The notes under the pieces were generated by a model, which ran no database searches, was not told the origin of the DNA, and saw nothing but the letters and a program-made list of their open reading frames with translations. Shown piece after piece: positions 6,676 to 15,700 of a stretch of DNA of 64,000 bases (position 1 is its first letter; every line of letters begins with the position of its first letter). Origin of the DNA: Chryseobacterium tagetis (GTDB taxonomy: Bacteria > Bacteroidota > Bacteroidia > Flavobacteriales > Weeksellaceae); NCBI RefSeq assembly GCF_016735585.2, contig NZ_JAERSE020000006.1, positions 264,111-328,110 on the forward strand, written 5' to 3'. A program made the position numbers and the translations under genes.

Positions 6676-8301
6676 TTACATCATTCCTGGCATTCCACCA
6701 CCCATTGGCATAGCTGGTTCAGTGCTCTTCACTTCAGTGATCACACATTCAGTGGTAAGAAGCATTCCAGAAACAGAAGCTGCGTTTTCAAGAGCAACTC
6801 TTGTTACTTTTGTAGGGTCGATGATCCCTGCTTCAAGCATGTTTACGTATTCGTCAGTTTTAGCATTGTATCCGAAATCTCCGCTTCCTTCTGCTACTTT
6901 AGCAACGATTACAGAACCTTCACCACCTGCGTTAGCAACGATTTGTCTCAATGGCTCTTCGATCGCTCTTTTTACGATTTTGATCCCTGTATTTTCGTCT
7001 GCGTTTGATCCAGAAAGGTTTTCTAGAGAAGCAATAGCTCTTACCAAAGCAACACCACCACCTGCAACGATACCTTCTTCAACTGCTGCTCTTGTAGCGT
7101 GAAGTGCATCATCTACTCTGTCTTTTTTCTCTTTCATTTCAACTTCAGAAGCTGCCCCTACGTAAAGTACAGCAACACCACCAGCTAATTTAGCTAATCT
7201 CTCCTGCAATTTTTCTTTATCGTAGTCAGAAGTAGAAGTTTCCATCTGAGCTTTGATCTGAGCCACTCTACCTTTGATTTTGCTTTCTTCACCACCACCG
7301 TTTACTACAGTTGTGTTGTCTTTATCGATAGATACTTTCTCAGCAGTTCCCAACATATCCATAGTGATGTTTTCCATGGTGAAACCTTGCTCTTCAGAAA
7401 TCACTGTTCCTCCTGTAAGGATCGCGATATCTTCCAACATTGCTTTTCTTCTGTCTCCGAATCCTGGAGCTTTTACAGCAGCAATTTTAAGAGAACCTCT
7501 TAATTTGTTTACCACTAAAGTAGCCAAAGCTTCACCTTCAACTTCTTCAGAGATGATCAATAAAGATTTCCCACCTTGAGCGATTGGTTCAAGAACTGGT
7601 AATAATTCTTTCATAGAAGAGATTTTTTTCTCCACTAAAAGGATATATGGATTTTCAAGTTCAGCTAACATTTTCTCAGGGTTAGTCACGAAATATGGTG
7701 ACTGGTAACCTCTGTCAAACTGCATCCCTTCTACAACGTCTACTGTTGTATCGATTCCTTTAGCTTCTTCTACAGTGATAACTCCTTCTTTACCTACTTT
7801 TCCGAAAGCTTCAGCGATCAAAGCACCGATTGTTTCGTCGTTGTTAGCAGAAACTGAAGCAACCTGCTTCACCATTTCTGTAGAATCTCCAACCGTTTTA
7901 GACTGAGATTTTAAGTTTTCAACAACAGCAGTTACCGCTTTGTCGATTCCTCTTTTCAAATCCATTGGGTTTGCACCTGCAGCTACGTTCTTAAGACCTT
8001 CTCTTACGATAGCCTGTGCCAATACAGTAGCGGTAGTAGTACCGTCTCCTGCGATATCATTAGTTTTGGAAGCCACTTCTTTTACCATTTGCGCTCCCAT
8101 GTTTTCTACTCTGTCTTCAAGTTCGATTTCTTTTGCTACAGAAACACCGTCCTTAGTAACGTGAGGTGCACCGAAAGATTTTTCGATTACTACGTTTCTC
8201 CCTTTTGGTCCCAACGTTACTTTTACTGCATTAGCCAATGCATCAACACCTCTTTTTAAAGCGTCTCTTGATTCAATATCGAATTTTATTTCTTTTGCCA
8301 T
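6676..8301 (-). CDS. groL: 60 kDa chaperonin GroEL
   Basis: GroEL forms the double heptameric ring that folds cytosolic proteins in an ATP cycle with GroES. The 541-residue length and the whole sequence are canonical: VTLGPKGRNVVIEKSFG near residues 27-43, the nucleotide-binding DGTTTATVLAQ around 86-96, the apical region with ISEEVEGEAL, the GIVAGGGVALVRA block near 410, and the Gly-Met tail ending GGGMPGMM. It is 96 bases downstream of groES on the same strand and shares its promoter; a strong terminator follows. No residue looks unusual. Confidence 0.99.
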   Translation of the reverse strand: MAKEIKFDIESRDALKRGVDALANAVKVTLGPKGRNVVIEKSFGAPHVTKDGVSVAKEIELEDRVENMGAQMVKEVASKTNDIAGDGTTTATVLAQAIVREGLKNVAAGANPMDLKRGIDKAVTAVVENLKSQSKTVGDSTEMVKQVASVSANNDETIGALIAEAFGKVGKEGVITVEEAKGIDTTVDVVEGMQFDRGYQSPYFVTNPEKMLAELENPYILLVEKKISSMKELLPVLEPIAQGGKSLLIISEEVEGEALATLVVNKLRGSLKIAAVKAPGFGDRRKAMLEDIAILTGGTVISEEQGFTMENITMDMLGTAEKVSIDKDNTTVVNGGGEESKIKGRVAQIKAQMETSTSDYDKEKLQERLAKLAGGVAVLYVGAASEVEMKEKKDRVDDALHATRAAVEEGIVAGGGVALVRAIASLENLSGSNADENTGIKIVKRAIEEPLRQIVANAGGEGSVIVAKVAEGSGDFGYNAKTDEYVNMLEAGIIDPTKVTRVALENAASVSGMLLTTECVITEVKSTEPAMPMGGGMPGMM

Positions 8302-8397
8302 AATATTTTGATTGTATTAATGTACTTTGTACAATGTATTAATGAATTTTTATATCCATGAAATCATTTTACATGAATACATTTTACTTTTTACGAA

Positions 8398-8676
8398 TTA
8401 ACCAATGATTCCGAGTAAATCTCCTTCTTTTACAATTAAATAATCTTTACCTTCTAATTTCAATTCAGAACCTGAATATTTTCCATAAAGAACTTTGTCA
8501 CCTACTTTCACAGTTGTCGGCTCGTCTTTTTTACCTGGACCTACTGCTACTACAGTCCCTTCCTGTGGTTTTTCTTTTGCGGTGTCCGGAATAATAATAC
8601 CTGAAGCTGTTTTAGTTTCTGCTGCAATTGGCTCTACCAAAACTCTGTCTGCTAATGGTTTAAAGTTTACTGACAT
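8398..8676 (-). CDS. groS: 10 kDa co-chaperonin GroES
   Basis: GroES is the heptameric lid that closes the GroEL chamber. The 92 residues are typical: FKPLADRVLVEPIAAETKTASGIIIPDTAKEKPQEG contains the mobile loop, and VGDKVLYGKYSGSELKLEGKDYLIVKEGDLLGII closes the barrel. The first gene of the groES-groEL operon, it begins after a 150-base upstream region that holds inverted TGCCA/TGGCA elements but no CIRCE box, so HrcA-type control is not supported. Confidence 0.98.
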   Translation of the reverse strand: MSVNFKPLADRVLVEPIAAETKTASGIIIPDTAKEKPQEGTVVAVGPGKKDEPTTVKVGDKVLYGKYSGSELKLEGKDYLIVKEGDLLGIIG

Positions 8677-8722
8677 AATATATTTAATTTTTTAATTATT
8701 TCTGTGTTGAAATTCTCTAAAT

Positions 8723-8755
8723 GCGTGCCATCGATTGTTCTGAGTTGAAATGGCA
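8723..8755 (-). promoter_or_regulatory. Possible groES regulatory element
   Basis: On the minus strand TGCCA (8755-8751) and TGGCACGC (8730-8723) flank a 20-base spacer. TGGCACG matches the -24 half of a sigma-54 site, but the -12 GC half is absent at the right distance (TAGA instead of TTGC). It may instead be a heat-stress operator or alternative-sigma site. The CIRCE repeat (TTAGCACTC/GAGTGCTAA) is not present. Confidence 0.3.
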
Positions 8756-8786
8756 GACTTTATTTTTTTGTAGTGGAAATTTTGGC

Positions 8787-8815
8787 AGAAAAAAACCTCC
8801 ATAATTTTGGAGGTT
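8787..8815 (-). terminator. Stem-loop terminator
   Basis: AACCTCC (8794-8800) pairs with GGAGGTT (8809-8815); on the minus strand it is followed by a T run. It ends the operon of the M1 peptidase and the 290-residue secreted protein. Confidence 0.75.
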
Positions 8816-8825
8816 GGGTAATATT

Positions 8826-9698
8826 TTATTGAGTACATTTTTGATTGTAAGCATCTACAAGGTTTAGATAAGGATCCATTCCATATTCGGCATCAACTTT
8901 CATTTGTAAAAACTCTTCTTCAGCTTTATCTTTAGTTGCTTTACGAATTTGTTTCTTTTTTTCTTCTTTATCGTAATACATTTGCTTTATTTCCTTTTTC
9001 ATTGGCTTTTCAAAGACCTTCATCGTTTCATCTATATTTGCCTGAAATTCAGGGCAAGGTTTTGTTGCTTCCTGCAAGGCTATCTTGAATTTCCCTTCAA
9101 GCTTTCCCAGATTAAAAAGGTTCATACGATTAATATCAAACGGAAGATAGGCATATTCACTGTCAGAATGTTTAAGATAAGGAATGAACAGGGTAGTTGC
9201 ATAACTTCCTTTCGTAGTAACTCCAAATTGTGTAGAGTTTGTGCTGTATAACATCAAAGTAATACCATATAGATTAAGCTTTCCTTCTTGTTCTAAAGGT
9301 AAAATAACGGTTTTGTTTAGATCAACAACTTCATGTTTTGAATTGACTGTCTTTAGTTTCATTTTGTCATAAACAAGTCTTTCAGAACCGTCTGTATTTA
9401 AAATGACAATTCTCTTTACATCTGCAATATTGATTTTCTGAATAGGCGAATTAACATTTTCTTTGAATTTGAACTCTTTGGTATCGTAATCTAATCTTTT
9501 CTCAATACTTGTTATAGATTGCAAATCAGAATTCAGATATCTTGCGATTTTAAAATCTTGTAAAAAACCTGTTTTGATATCGCCATTTTCTAAAATAATC
9601 TCAGCTCCTACAAGTGGTTTTTTTCCAAAATACACATCAGATTGTCCAAAAAATAAACAAGAGGTAATGATAAAAAGAAATACGAGTAAATTTTTCAT
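8826..9698 (-). CDS. Secreted protein of unknown function, M1-peptidase operon
   Basis: The 290-residue protein has a signal peptide (MKNLLVFLFIITSCLFFGQ, cleavage near GQSD); the Cys in it is not well placed for a lipobox. The mature part starts with a beta-rich domain (residues 30-160; AEIILENGDIKTGFLQDF resembles small barrel proteins that carry KTG-type turns) and ends with a Lys/Glu-rich helical region (about 230-275) that may be a coiled coil. I recognise no family. It begins 18 bases after the M1 peptidase stop on the same strand, so the two are almost certainly co-transcribed, and a terminator follows. A role with the peptidase is possible but not shown. Confidence 0.65.
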   Translation of the reverse strand: MKNLLVFLFIITSCLFFGQSDVYFGKKPLVGAEIILENGDIKTGFLQDFKIARYLNSDLQSITSIEKRLDYDTKEFKFKENVNSPIQKINIADVKRIVILNTDGSERLVYDKMKLKTVNSKHEVVDLNKTVILPLEQEGKLNLYGITLMLYSTNSTQFGVTTKGSYATTLFIPYLKHSDSEYAYLPFDINRMNLFNLGKLEGKFKIALQEATKPCPEFQANIDETMKVFEKPMKKEIKQMYYDKEEKKKQIRKATKDKAEEEFLQMKVDAEYGMDPYLNLVDAYNQKCTQ

Positions 9699-9716
9699 TA
9701 ATGGTATAAGATAATA

Positions 9717-12098
9717 TTAGTTTTTCTTTCCTGCTGCCTGCATCGGATTTACTTTTCCGTTGGATGCGCCTCTTGCATTGCCACCTTCTTTTTGTTTAAA
9801 TAATTGGAATTTGGAAACTTCAGCAGTTCCGTTATCATTGCTCCAGAAATTGTTTGAAGTATCAATATCGGCAGTTTCTCTCATTGGATCTAATTGAACT
9901 GACTTTAATTTTTTCTCAAAGTAATACGTCTTGGAAACTTTCTGCTCGTTCTGTCTCCAGATTTGTGCAGAAGATTTGTCAGTCAGCTTGGTTCCGTCTT
10001 CAAAAGTAAATTCAAGGATAATTGGCATTACCAAGCCTCCTTTGTTTACGAAATCGATCTGATACGCCGTAAGGTTTTTAAATTTGTCTTTTTCTTTGGC
10101 CGTTAAAGGTTCTGTACCTTCAGTTTTAGAAACATATTCTTTTTGGGTATCTACTTTTTCCTGACCTCTGTCGTATCTGTAATAGAAATCCTGAGCTTCT
10201 TTATCTTTATCTACGTAAAAAGTGATGTTCTTATCCTCTCTGTTTCTGACCTTTGAAATATCTTCAAACTCATTTTGCAGAGGTTTGTCAACTTTATATT
10301 TCGTTTCCGAAGCCTGTTTTGGAGCTGTTTCCAGATCAGGAGTCGCAATAGTTACTTTATCGATTGCGATATCTACAGGATCTGTTCCATAGAACCAGCC
10401 TCTCCAGAACCAGTCCAGATCTTCACCACTTGCATCTTCCATGGTACGGAAAAAGTCTGCAGGTTCAGGATGTTTGAATGCCCATCTTTTTGCATACGTT
10501 TTAAAAGCCTTATCAAAAAGCTCTCTTCCCATGATGGTTTCACGAAGGATATTCAATCCGGTTGCCGGTTTTGAATATGCATTCGGACCAAACTGGATAA
10601 TGTTTTCAGAGTTACTCATGATAGGTTCCAGCTGATCTTTCGGAAGTTTCATATAATCAACGATCGTCCAGGCCGGTCCTCTTTTAGAAGGGAATTTATT
10701 GTCCCATTTTTCTTCCGTAAGATATTCTGTGAATGTATTCAGACCTTCATCCATCCAGCTCCATTGTCTTTCGTCTGAATTGATGATCATTGGGAAAAAG
10801 TTGTGCCCAACTTCGTGAATAACTACGCCCAACATTCCGTTTTTGATTCCTTCCGAATACGTTCCGTCTTTTTCCGTTCTTCCGTAATTGAAACAGATCA
10901 TTGGATATTCCATCCCGTTGGATGCTTCCACAGACTGAGCAACAGGATACGGATAAGGAATTGTAAATTCAGAATAAGTTTTAATGGTATGTGCAACGGC
11001 TTTTGTAGAGAATTTTCTGTACAATCCGTAAGCTTCTTTAGGGTAGAAGCTCATCGCCATTACTTTATTATTGTTTTCAGGAATCGTAACTCCCATTCCG
11101 TCCCAAACAAATTTTCTGGAAGAAGTCCATGCGAAATCTCTTACATCATGTGCTTCAAAATTCCATGTTTTTCTTTGTTTTGAATGATTTTTCTCTGCTT
11201 TTTTAGCTTCATCAAGCGTTACAATTTCTACAGGCTCACTTGACGTTTTAGATTTGTTGTATCTCGCTAACTGATCTGATGTTAACACCTGATCGTAGTT
11301 TTTACATTCACCGGTTCCTCCTACAACGTGATCTGCAGGGACATTCATAGAAACTTTAAAATTTCCGAATACCAATGCAAATTCTCCTCTTCCAGTAAAC
11401 TGGTGATTCTGCCATCCGTGGAAATCGCTGTATACGCACATTCTCGGATACCACTGGGTCATGGTGTACAAATCGTTTCCGTCTTCGGCGAAGTTTTCAT
11501 AGCCGCCACGACCACCCATTTTCATTCGGTTGGGAATATTATAGTTCCAGTCGACTTTGAAAACCAGTTTTTCTCCTTTTTTCAGGACTTTAGGCAAATC
11601 AATACGCATCATGGTTTTGTTGACCGTATATTTTAACGGATTTCCCGAAGCGTCTGTTACTTTTTCAAGATTCACCCCATATCCGTTATCTTTTGCAGGC
11701 AATTCAGAAGCTTTAAGCTGCTGATCATTAGCTGCTTTCGGAAGGGTAGAAGAGGAAGGGAAATCTGCTTTTTTTACGGTAGACTGCTGATTTTCGTCCA
11801 GCTGAAGCCATATATAATCAAGATCATCCGGAGAATTATTGTAATAGGTAATGGTTTCCGATCCTTTCAGATTTCTTTTATCTTCATCAAGAAAAGCAGT
11901 GATGTCATAATCTGCCTTGTTTTGCCAATAAGCGTGCCCCGGAGCTCCGGAAGCTGTTCTGTACACGTTGGGAGTTGGTAAAATAGTTCCCAATTGTTCA
12001 AACCTGTTTCCGTGATTGCTTCCCGGATTATTCTGAATGTTTTGAGCAAAAGCACCGATGTAAAAAAGAACTGAAAGTGCTGAAACTTTAAATTTCAT
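9717..12098 (-). CDS. Secreted M1-family metallopeptidase
   Basis: The 793-residue enzyme is a zinc aminopeptidase of family M1 (gluzincin). It has a signal peptide ending IGAFAQ, an N-terminal beta domain with YWQNKADYDITAFLDEDK, and the catalytic site H428-E429-V-G-H432 followed after 18 residues by E451, the exact M1 pattern. The exopeptidase motif GMEYP is present in SNGMEYPMICFN upstream of the zinc site. Beyond about residue 600 the sequence becomes charged and less conserved, and the end is low complexity. No T9SS sorting domain is visible, so it probably acts in the periplasm. It is followed closely by a secreted protein and lies next to HupE-like and DUF6702-like genes, a grouping often seen in flavobacteria. 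Confidence 0.92.
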   Translation of the reverse strand: MKFKVSALSVLFYIGAFAQNIQNNPGSNHGNRFEQLGTILPTPNVYRTASGAPGHAYWQNKADYDITAFLDEDKRNLKGSETITYYNNSPDDLDYIWLQLDENQQSTVKKADFPSSSTLPKAANDQQLKASELPAKDNGYGVNLEKVTDASGNPLKYTVNKTMMRIDLPKVLKKGEKLVFKVDWNYNIPNRMKMGGRGGYENFAEDGNDLYTMTQWYPRMCVYSDFHGWQNHQFTGRGEFALVFGNFKVSMNVPADHVVGGTGECKNYDQVLTSDQLARYNKSKTSSEPVEIVTLDEAKKAEKNHSKQRKTWNFEAHDVRDFAWTSSRKFVWDGMGVTIPENNNKVMAMSFYPKEAYGLYRKFSTKAVAHTIKTYSEFTIPYPYPVAQSVEASNGMEYPMICFNYGRTEKDGTYSEGIKNGMLGVVIHEVGHNFFPMIINSDERQWSWMDEGLNTFTEYLTEEKWDNKFPSKRGPAWTIVDYMKLPKDQLEPIMSNSENIIQFGPNAYSKPATGLNILRETIMGRELFDKAFKTYAKRWAFKHPEPADFFRTMEDASGEDLDWFWRGWFYGTDPVDIAIDKVTIATPDLETAPKQASETKYKVDKPLQNEFEDISKVRNREDKNITFYVDKDKEAQDFYYRYDRGQEKVDTQKEYVSKTEGTEPLTAKEKDKFKNLTAYQIDFVNKGGLVMPIILEFTFEDGTKLTDKSSAQIWRQNEQKVSKTYYFEKKLKSVQLDPMRETADIDTSNNFWSNDNGTAEVSKFQLFKQKEGGNARGASNGKVNPMQAAGKKN

Positions 12099-12166
12099 AA
12101 CCGAAATGATTTAATTAATTTTCAAATATAATGATAAGTAGCTGAAAACTTGAAAATGTTTCAAGG

Positions 12167-12748
12167 CTAAAAAGGAATTCTTTCCAATGTCATTTTTAAG
12201 GATAAAGCGAAAACGCCTGATGAAACGAACAGGATCCAGTCTTTTTTATTGACTTTAAATAAGTTTAAAAGAATAAAAAGCAGAATAAGGATTCCGAAAA
12301 CAATGGCAATCTGCCCGACTTCCAGTCCTACATTAAATCCTAAAAGAGGTAATGCGATGCTCTGACTTTTAGCAATCATCACTCTCGCCGTATTGGCAAA
12401 TCCCATCCCGTGAATGAGCCCGAAAAACAAAGCTAAATAATAGTTGAGTTTGCTCTGAGACTGTTTTTTATTTTTCAGGAGAATATTTCCTAATGCTGTT
12501 AAAACGATCGTAAGCGGAATAAGAAATTCCACCCAGGCTGCAGGAACTCTTACAATATCTAAAATACTTAAAGCTAAAGTCACTGAATGACCAATTGTAA
12601 ATGCGGTGACCAAAACCAATATTTTTTTCCAGTCACTGTACGAATAAACCGCGATAAGTGCTAGAACAAAAAGCTGATGGTCTAATGCATCTAATGAAAT
12701 AATGTGTTCCCAACCAAGGTTTAAGTAGAATAGAAAATCCTGCATCAT
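12167..12748 (-). CDS. HupE/UreJ-like membrane protein
   Basis: The 193-residue protein has about six membrane spans and the family signatures GWEHIISLDALDHQLF at the start, FTIGHSVTLALS near residue 52, and FFGLIHGMGFA near 110. HupE/UreJ proteins are linked to metal (nickel) handling in hydrogenase and urease clusters, but many Bacteroidetes copies stand without either, as here. The conserved His residues in the membrane suggest a metal ion as substrate. It is divergent from the DUF6702-like gene across a 70-base gap and shares its strand with the M1 peptidase 68 bases downstream. Confidence 0.8.
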   Translation of the reverse strand: MMQDFLFYLNLGWEHIISLDALDHQLFVLALIAVYSYSDWKKILVLVTAFTIGHSVTLALSILDIVRVPAAWVEFLIPLTIVLTALGNILLKNKKQSQSKLNYYLALFFGLIHGMGFANTARVMIAKSQSIALPLLGFNVGLEVGQIAIVFGILILLFILLNLFKVNKKDWILFVSSGVFALSLKMTLERIPF

Positions 12749-12818
12749 AATTTTACATAATAAAGGTTACGAAAATAATGATTAATTTCGGAACAGATTT
12801 TAGCAATGGGTTGATATT

Positions 12819-13319
12819 ATGAAAAAGCTTTTGTTGTTTTTGTGCTGTATTTTTTTTCTTTTCTCTTTTAAAGAAGGGAAGCATCCTTATCATGTAGGTT
12901 CGGTAGAAATTAATTACAATTCCAAATCAAAGACTTTTGAAATTACAGGAAGGTTTTTTCTGGATGATCTTGAAAACGGACTGTCTCAAAAATACGGAAA
13001 GCCATTTCATTTCAATGATGAGAAATACAAAGCTCAGCTCAATGAAGCCTTAAAGAATTACACCGCTGAATATTTTAAACTGAAAACTGATAATAAGTTT
13101 TTAAAAATAAATTATGTAGGGTACGAGGAAGATAATGAATCTGTAAATTTTTATCTTGAATCGGAAGGGGTTGCTGCTCCTAAAAAAGTTGAAACGGCGG
13201 TGAGTTTTCTGTACAATTTATTTGAGGATCAGATTAATATTGTTCATATTATTGTCAACGGAAACAGGAAAAGTGAAAAGCTGACGTATCCGAACCGGTA
13301 TTTATATCAGCAATTTTAG
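12819..13319 (+). CDS. DUF6702-like periplasmic protein
   Basis: The 166-residue protein starts with a hydrophobic signal (MKKLLLFLCCIFFLFSFKEG). The mature part begins HPYHVGSVEINYNSKSKTFEITGRFFLDDLE, which matches what I remember of DUF6702 (His-Pro start, then an E-I-x-Y-N strand and the F.DDLE element); the family name is unverified. Function is unknown. In flavobacteria this family tends to sit next to M1 peptidases and HupE/UreJ-like proteins, and here it is divergent from the latter. It converges with the phosphodiesterase gene, whose stop is only 7 bases away. Confidence 0.75.
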   Translation: MKKLLLFLCCIFFLFSFKEGKHPYHVGSVEINYNSKSKTFEITGRFFLDDLENGLSQKYGKPFHFNDEKYKAQLNEALKNYTAEYFKLKTDNKFLKINYVGYEEDNESVNFYLESEGVAAPKKVETAVSFLYNLFEDQINIVHIIVNGNRKSEKLTYPNRYLYQQF

Positions 13320-13325
13320 AATCAA

Positions 13326-13919
13326 TTATCTTTCCATCTGTAACAATGCATTTTCTGCTTTTGCATGGGCAAGAAGATCTGGAAAGAAATCATCATAGCA
13401 TTTCTGTAAAGTTTCTTTATGGTCAAGAAATGCCTGAAAGACCGGAATATCTTTTTCCAGATATTTAGCTTTATTCAGTACGTTTTGAATACTGAATTTG
13501 ATTCCCCAATCTTCGCGATAATTGTACAGCCAGTCGTCATGCTCCATCTTTACAAGCATTCTTTTGAAGTTTTCAGGTAAGAATTCATTGTTTTCATTTA
13601 AAACCCTGTAGACTTTCAGCGAATGATCTTTCCACCCTTTTTCTGAATGTAAACTCAAATCGTTGGCTAAAAAATAATCCATTGCCACATCTACAAAAGC
13701 TCCTGCATATAATCTTACCAATGGACTGAATACTTTCTTGGCTTCATGAATGGCAGGATGTGAATCGGTAAAAGTATCAATGGCTCTATGCATTGTGATC
13801 CCATCCTGAATTTCTTTAGGAAAAGAAAATCGCTCTTTGTTCCGTATAAAGTCTTCCAGAAACTGACCGACAATTTGTCCGTCAGTAAATGAGAGAAAAG
13901 AATGGGCGAGATAATTCAT
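13326..13919 (-). CDS. Acyl carrier protein phosphodiesterase
   Basis: The 197-residue protein matches the AcpH family, which removes 4'-phosphopantetheine from holo-ACP. Family features are the start MNYLAHSFLSF, GQFLEDFIRNK near residue 20, the motif GITMHRAIDTFTDSHP around 40-56 with the conserved His and Asp metal ligands, and the Asp-rich FVDVAMDYFLAND near 75. The length is normal. It follows the T9SS metalloprotease on the same strand after a likely terminator, so it has its own promoter somewhere in 13920-13987. Confidence 0.88.
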   Translation of the reverse strand: MNYLAHSFLSFTDGQIVGQFLEDFIRNKERFSFPKEIQDGITMHRAIDTFTDSHPAIHEAKKVFSPLVRLYAGAFVDVAMDYFLANDLSLHSEKGWKDHSLKVYRVLNENNEFLPENFKRMLVKMEHDDWLYNYREDWGIKFSIQNVLNKAKYLEKDIPVFQAFLDHKETLQKCYDDFFPDLLAHAKAENALLQMER

Positions 13920-13930
13920 AAACGAATATA

Positions 13931-13967
13931 AAAAAATCTCCAGTCATTAAAAAATAAAAGGAGACTT
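13931..13967 (-). terminator. Terminator of the T9SS metalloprotease
   Basis: On the minus strand TCTCC near 13964-13960 pairs with GGAGA at 13941-13937 across a long A/T loop and is followed by seven T. The stem is short, so strength is uncertain. Confidence 0.45.
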
Positions 13968-13987
13968 TAATTAAGTGGAATGATATT

Positions 13988-15544
13988 TTAATTTTTCAGG
14001 AATTTTTTACTTCCTACCAAAGTATTTTTCCCCGAATAGATATTAATAAAGTATTCTCCTCTTGGATATTTACTTATGTTTATCTCTTTTGAAGTGGTTT
14101 TCAGAAGAGTCTGTCCTGTTGCATTAATGATTTCGAAACTGTAGTTTTCTTTTTCATCAGTTGTAATATTGATGATGTCTTTTGCGGGATTGGGATAAAT
14201 AGCAAATTCTTTAGTTTTTGTTCCTCTTTCTTCAATAGCCAGTATATCTGAAGTTACGCTAGGAGTGAACCCGGCAACCACACAGACAAAACGTGCAAAA
14301 CCGTAAGCTTCATTGGCCGGATTTGTGCTTCCAATAGCAACACCTGTCGGATACGTATTATAATTGATCGCGGGATTTGCCCATCTGTTGATTCTTGTAC
14401 AGCTTATTCCTGCGCTGGTACATTCATCATTGTAGGCCATAATGGTTCTCCATTTTTGAGCAGATGTTGCAGAAGTTCCGTTGGTAATAGCGATTGCATT
14501 GGTGTAACCGTGATGGTTGCTGCAAGGTGTTGTGCTTGTATCTACAAACCAGTCATGTCTCAATCCCATATTATGTCCCATTTCGTGAGCTAATGAATAA
14601 TTGGAAACTGCACAATTATATAAAACGGCAGAAAAACCTGCTGTAGCTACATAGTTGGTTGGTGAAGTATTGACATATCCTAGTCCGCAAGTCGTGGTAG
14701 GAGTGGAGGTAACTAAAGAAACAAGATCGGCTCCGTAAGTTGTTCTTAGAGTATGAACATTATCCATATAACCATCTGCCGTAGCTCTCAATCTTGATAA
14801 ATCTGTGCTTAAATCTCCGGATTCTGTGTAGGAAATAACCCCGGAATAGACCAGATTGATGGTTGCATTGGTAATTCCGGAATTGGTAAGTGCGGTATTG
14901 AAATTGGTAATCGCTGTTGCGATATAAGAATTACTTTGTGAAGTTCCTCCCCATGCTGTACTTGCCGCACTGGTGTAAACAACCATAACATCTACAGTGG
15001 ATGCTGAACAGGCTGCAGTGCTTGAAGAACAAATATTGCTGTTGGTTTTGGCAGTTACTAAGTTTTCTATTGAAGATTTGTCAATGATCGTATCATCCGA
15101 AGAATCCTGGTCGATCAGTAATTTTTCTGCGACCTGAGAGATGGCAAATGTATTATCGTTTACCTGATGATACATTACTTTTTCTCCGGAGCCTGAAACG
15201 TACATTCCGGTGATAATATTGTCATATTTAGAAAGGACGAGTTCTGCGGAAGGATCGTTGGCAACTTTATAAGTATAAGATTCACTTTTATTGGTGTATC
15301 TGTAGATTTTGTCAAGTTTTGCAACAATTACCTGATCTTTCACTGTCGGGATTTTTAGATCCTGATTCAGATCAAATGAGGTCTGATTATAATATTGAGT
15401 ATTATAATACGTTGTTGCAAGCTCTTTTGAAATTTTTTGTAACTCTTTTAAAGAACTGGTGGGAATCTTGTTTTGAAAATAGGTCTGCTGCGCAAAAGCT
15501 ACTGAGGAAATCGCTAATGCTAAAATTGAGATTTTTGTTTTCAT
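13988..15544 (-). CDS. Reprolysin-like zinc metalloprotease with T9SS sorting domain
   Basis: The 518-residue protein has a signal peptide (cleavage after AFAQ), a propeptide-like region to about residue 175, and a metzincin catalytic domain with H320-E-M-G-H324-N-M-G-L-R-H330-D, the extended HExxHxxGxxHD zinc motif of the adamalysin/reprolysin type. A later MAYNDEC contains the Met-turn. Several Cys pairs (for example CSSSTAACSAS) suggest disulfides. The C-terminal 75 residues are a type A T9SS sorting domain with AIYPNPAKDIINI and PRGEYFINI. It is therefore a protease delivered to the surface or medium. Neighbours do not indicate a specific substrate. Confidence 0.93.
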   Translation of the reverse strand: MKTKISILALAISSVAFAQQTYFQNKIPTSSLKELQKISKELATTYYNTQYYNQTSFDLNQDLKIPTVKDQVIVAKLDKIYRYTNKSESYTYKVANDPSAELVLSKYDNIITGMYVSGSGEKVMYHQVNDNTFAISQVAEKLLIDQDSSDDTIIDKSSIENLVTAKTNSNICSSSTAACSASTVDVMVVYTSAASTAWGGTSQSNSYIATAITNFNTALTNSGITNATINLVYSGVISYTESGDLSTDLSRLRATADGYMDNVHTLRTTYGADLVSLVTSTPTTTCGLGYVNTSPTNYVATAGFSAVLYNCAVSNYSLAHEMGHNMGLRHDWFVDTSTTPCSNHHGYTNAIAITNGTSATSAQKWRTIMAYNDECTSAGISCTRINRWANPAINYNTYPTGVAIGSTNPANEAYGFARFVCVVAGFTPSVTSDILAIEERGTKTKEFAIYPNPAKDIINITTDEKENYSFEIINATGQTLLKTTSKEINISKYPRGEYFINIYSGKNTLVGSKKFLKN

Positions 15545-15639
15545 AAAATAAATATTTAAGTGTATCGGTTGTGTTTGTTTGGTTTTTATATAAAATTAAT
15601 AATTTATTTCTAATGTTTGTGAATTTTTATTATGTTTCT

Positions 15640-15687
15640 CATAAAAAGAGTAGGGCGTTTTTCCTAAAGGAAAAACGCCCTACTCTT
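15640..15687 (-). terminator. radA terminator, 19-bp stem
   Basis: Positions 15646-15664 pair perfectly with 15669-15687 around the loop TAAA. On the minus strand the stem ends in TTTTTAT. It is one of the strongest terminators of the window and lies 14 bases past the radA stop. Confidence 0.85.
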
Positions 15688-15700
15688 AAAAAAGTTTATC

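Noticed and set aside
6722..8164. Long open frames on the plus strand opposite groEL
   Set aside because: They are antisense shadows of a highly conserved gene with strong codon bias; their translations are low in information and rich in Ser/Thr/Pro.
8677..8825. CIRCE operator before groES
   Set aside because: The TTAGCACTC/GAGTGCTAA repeat was looked for and is absent.
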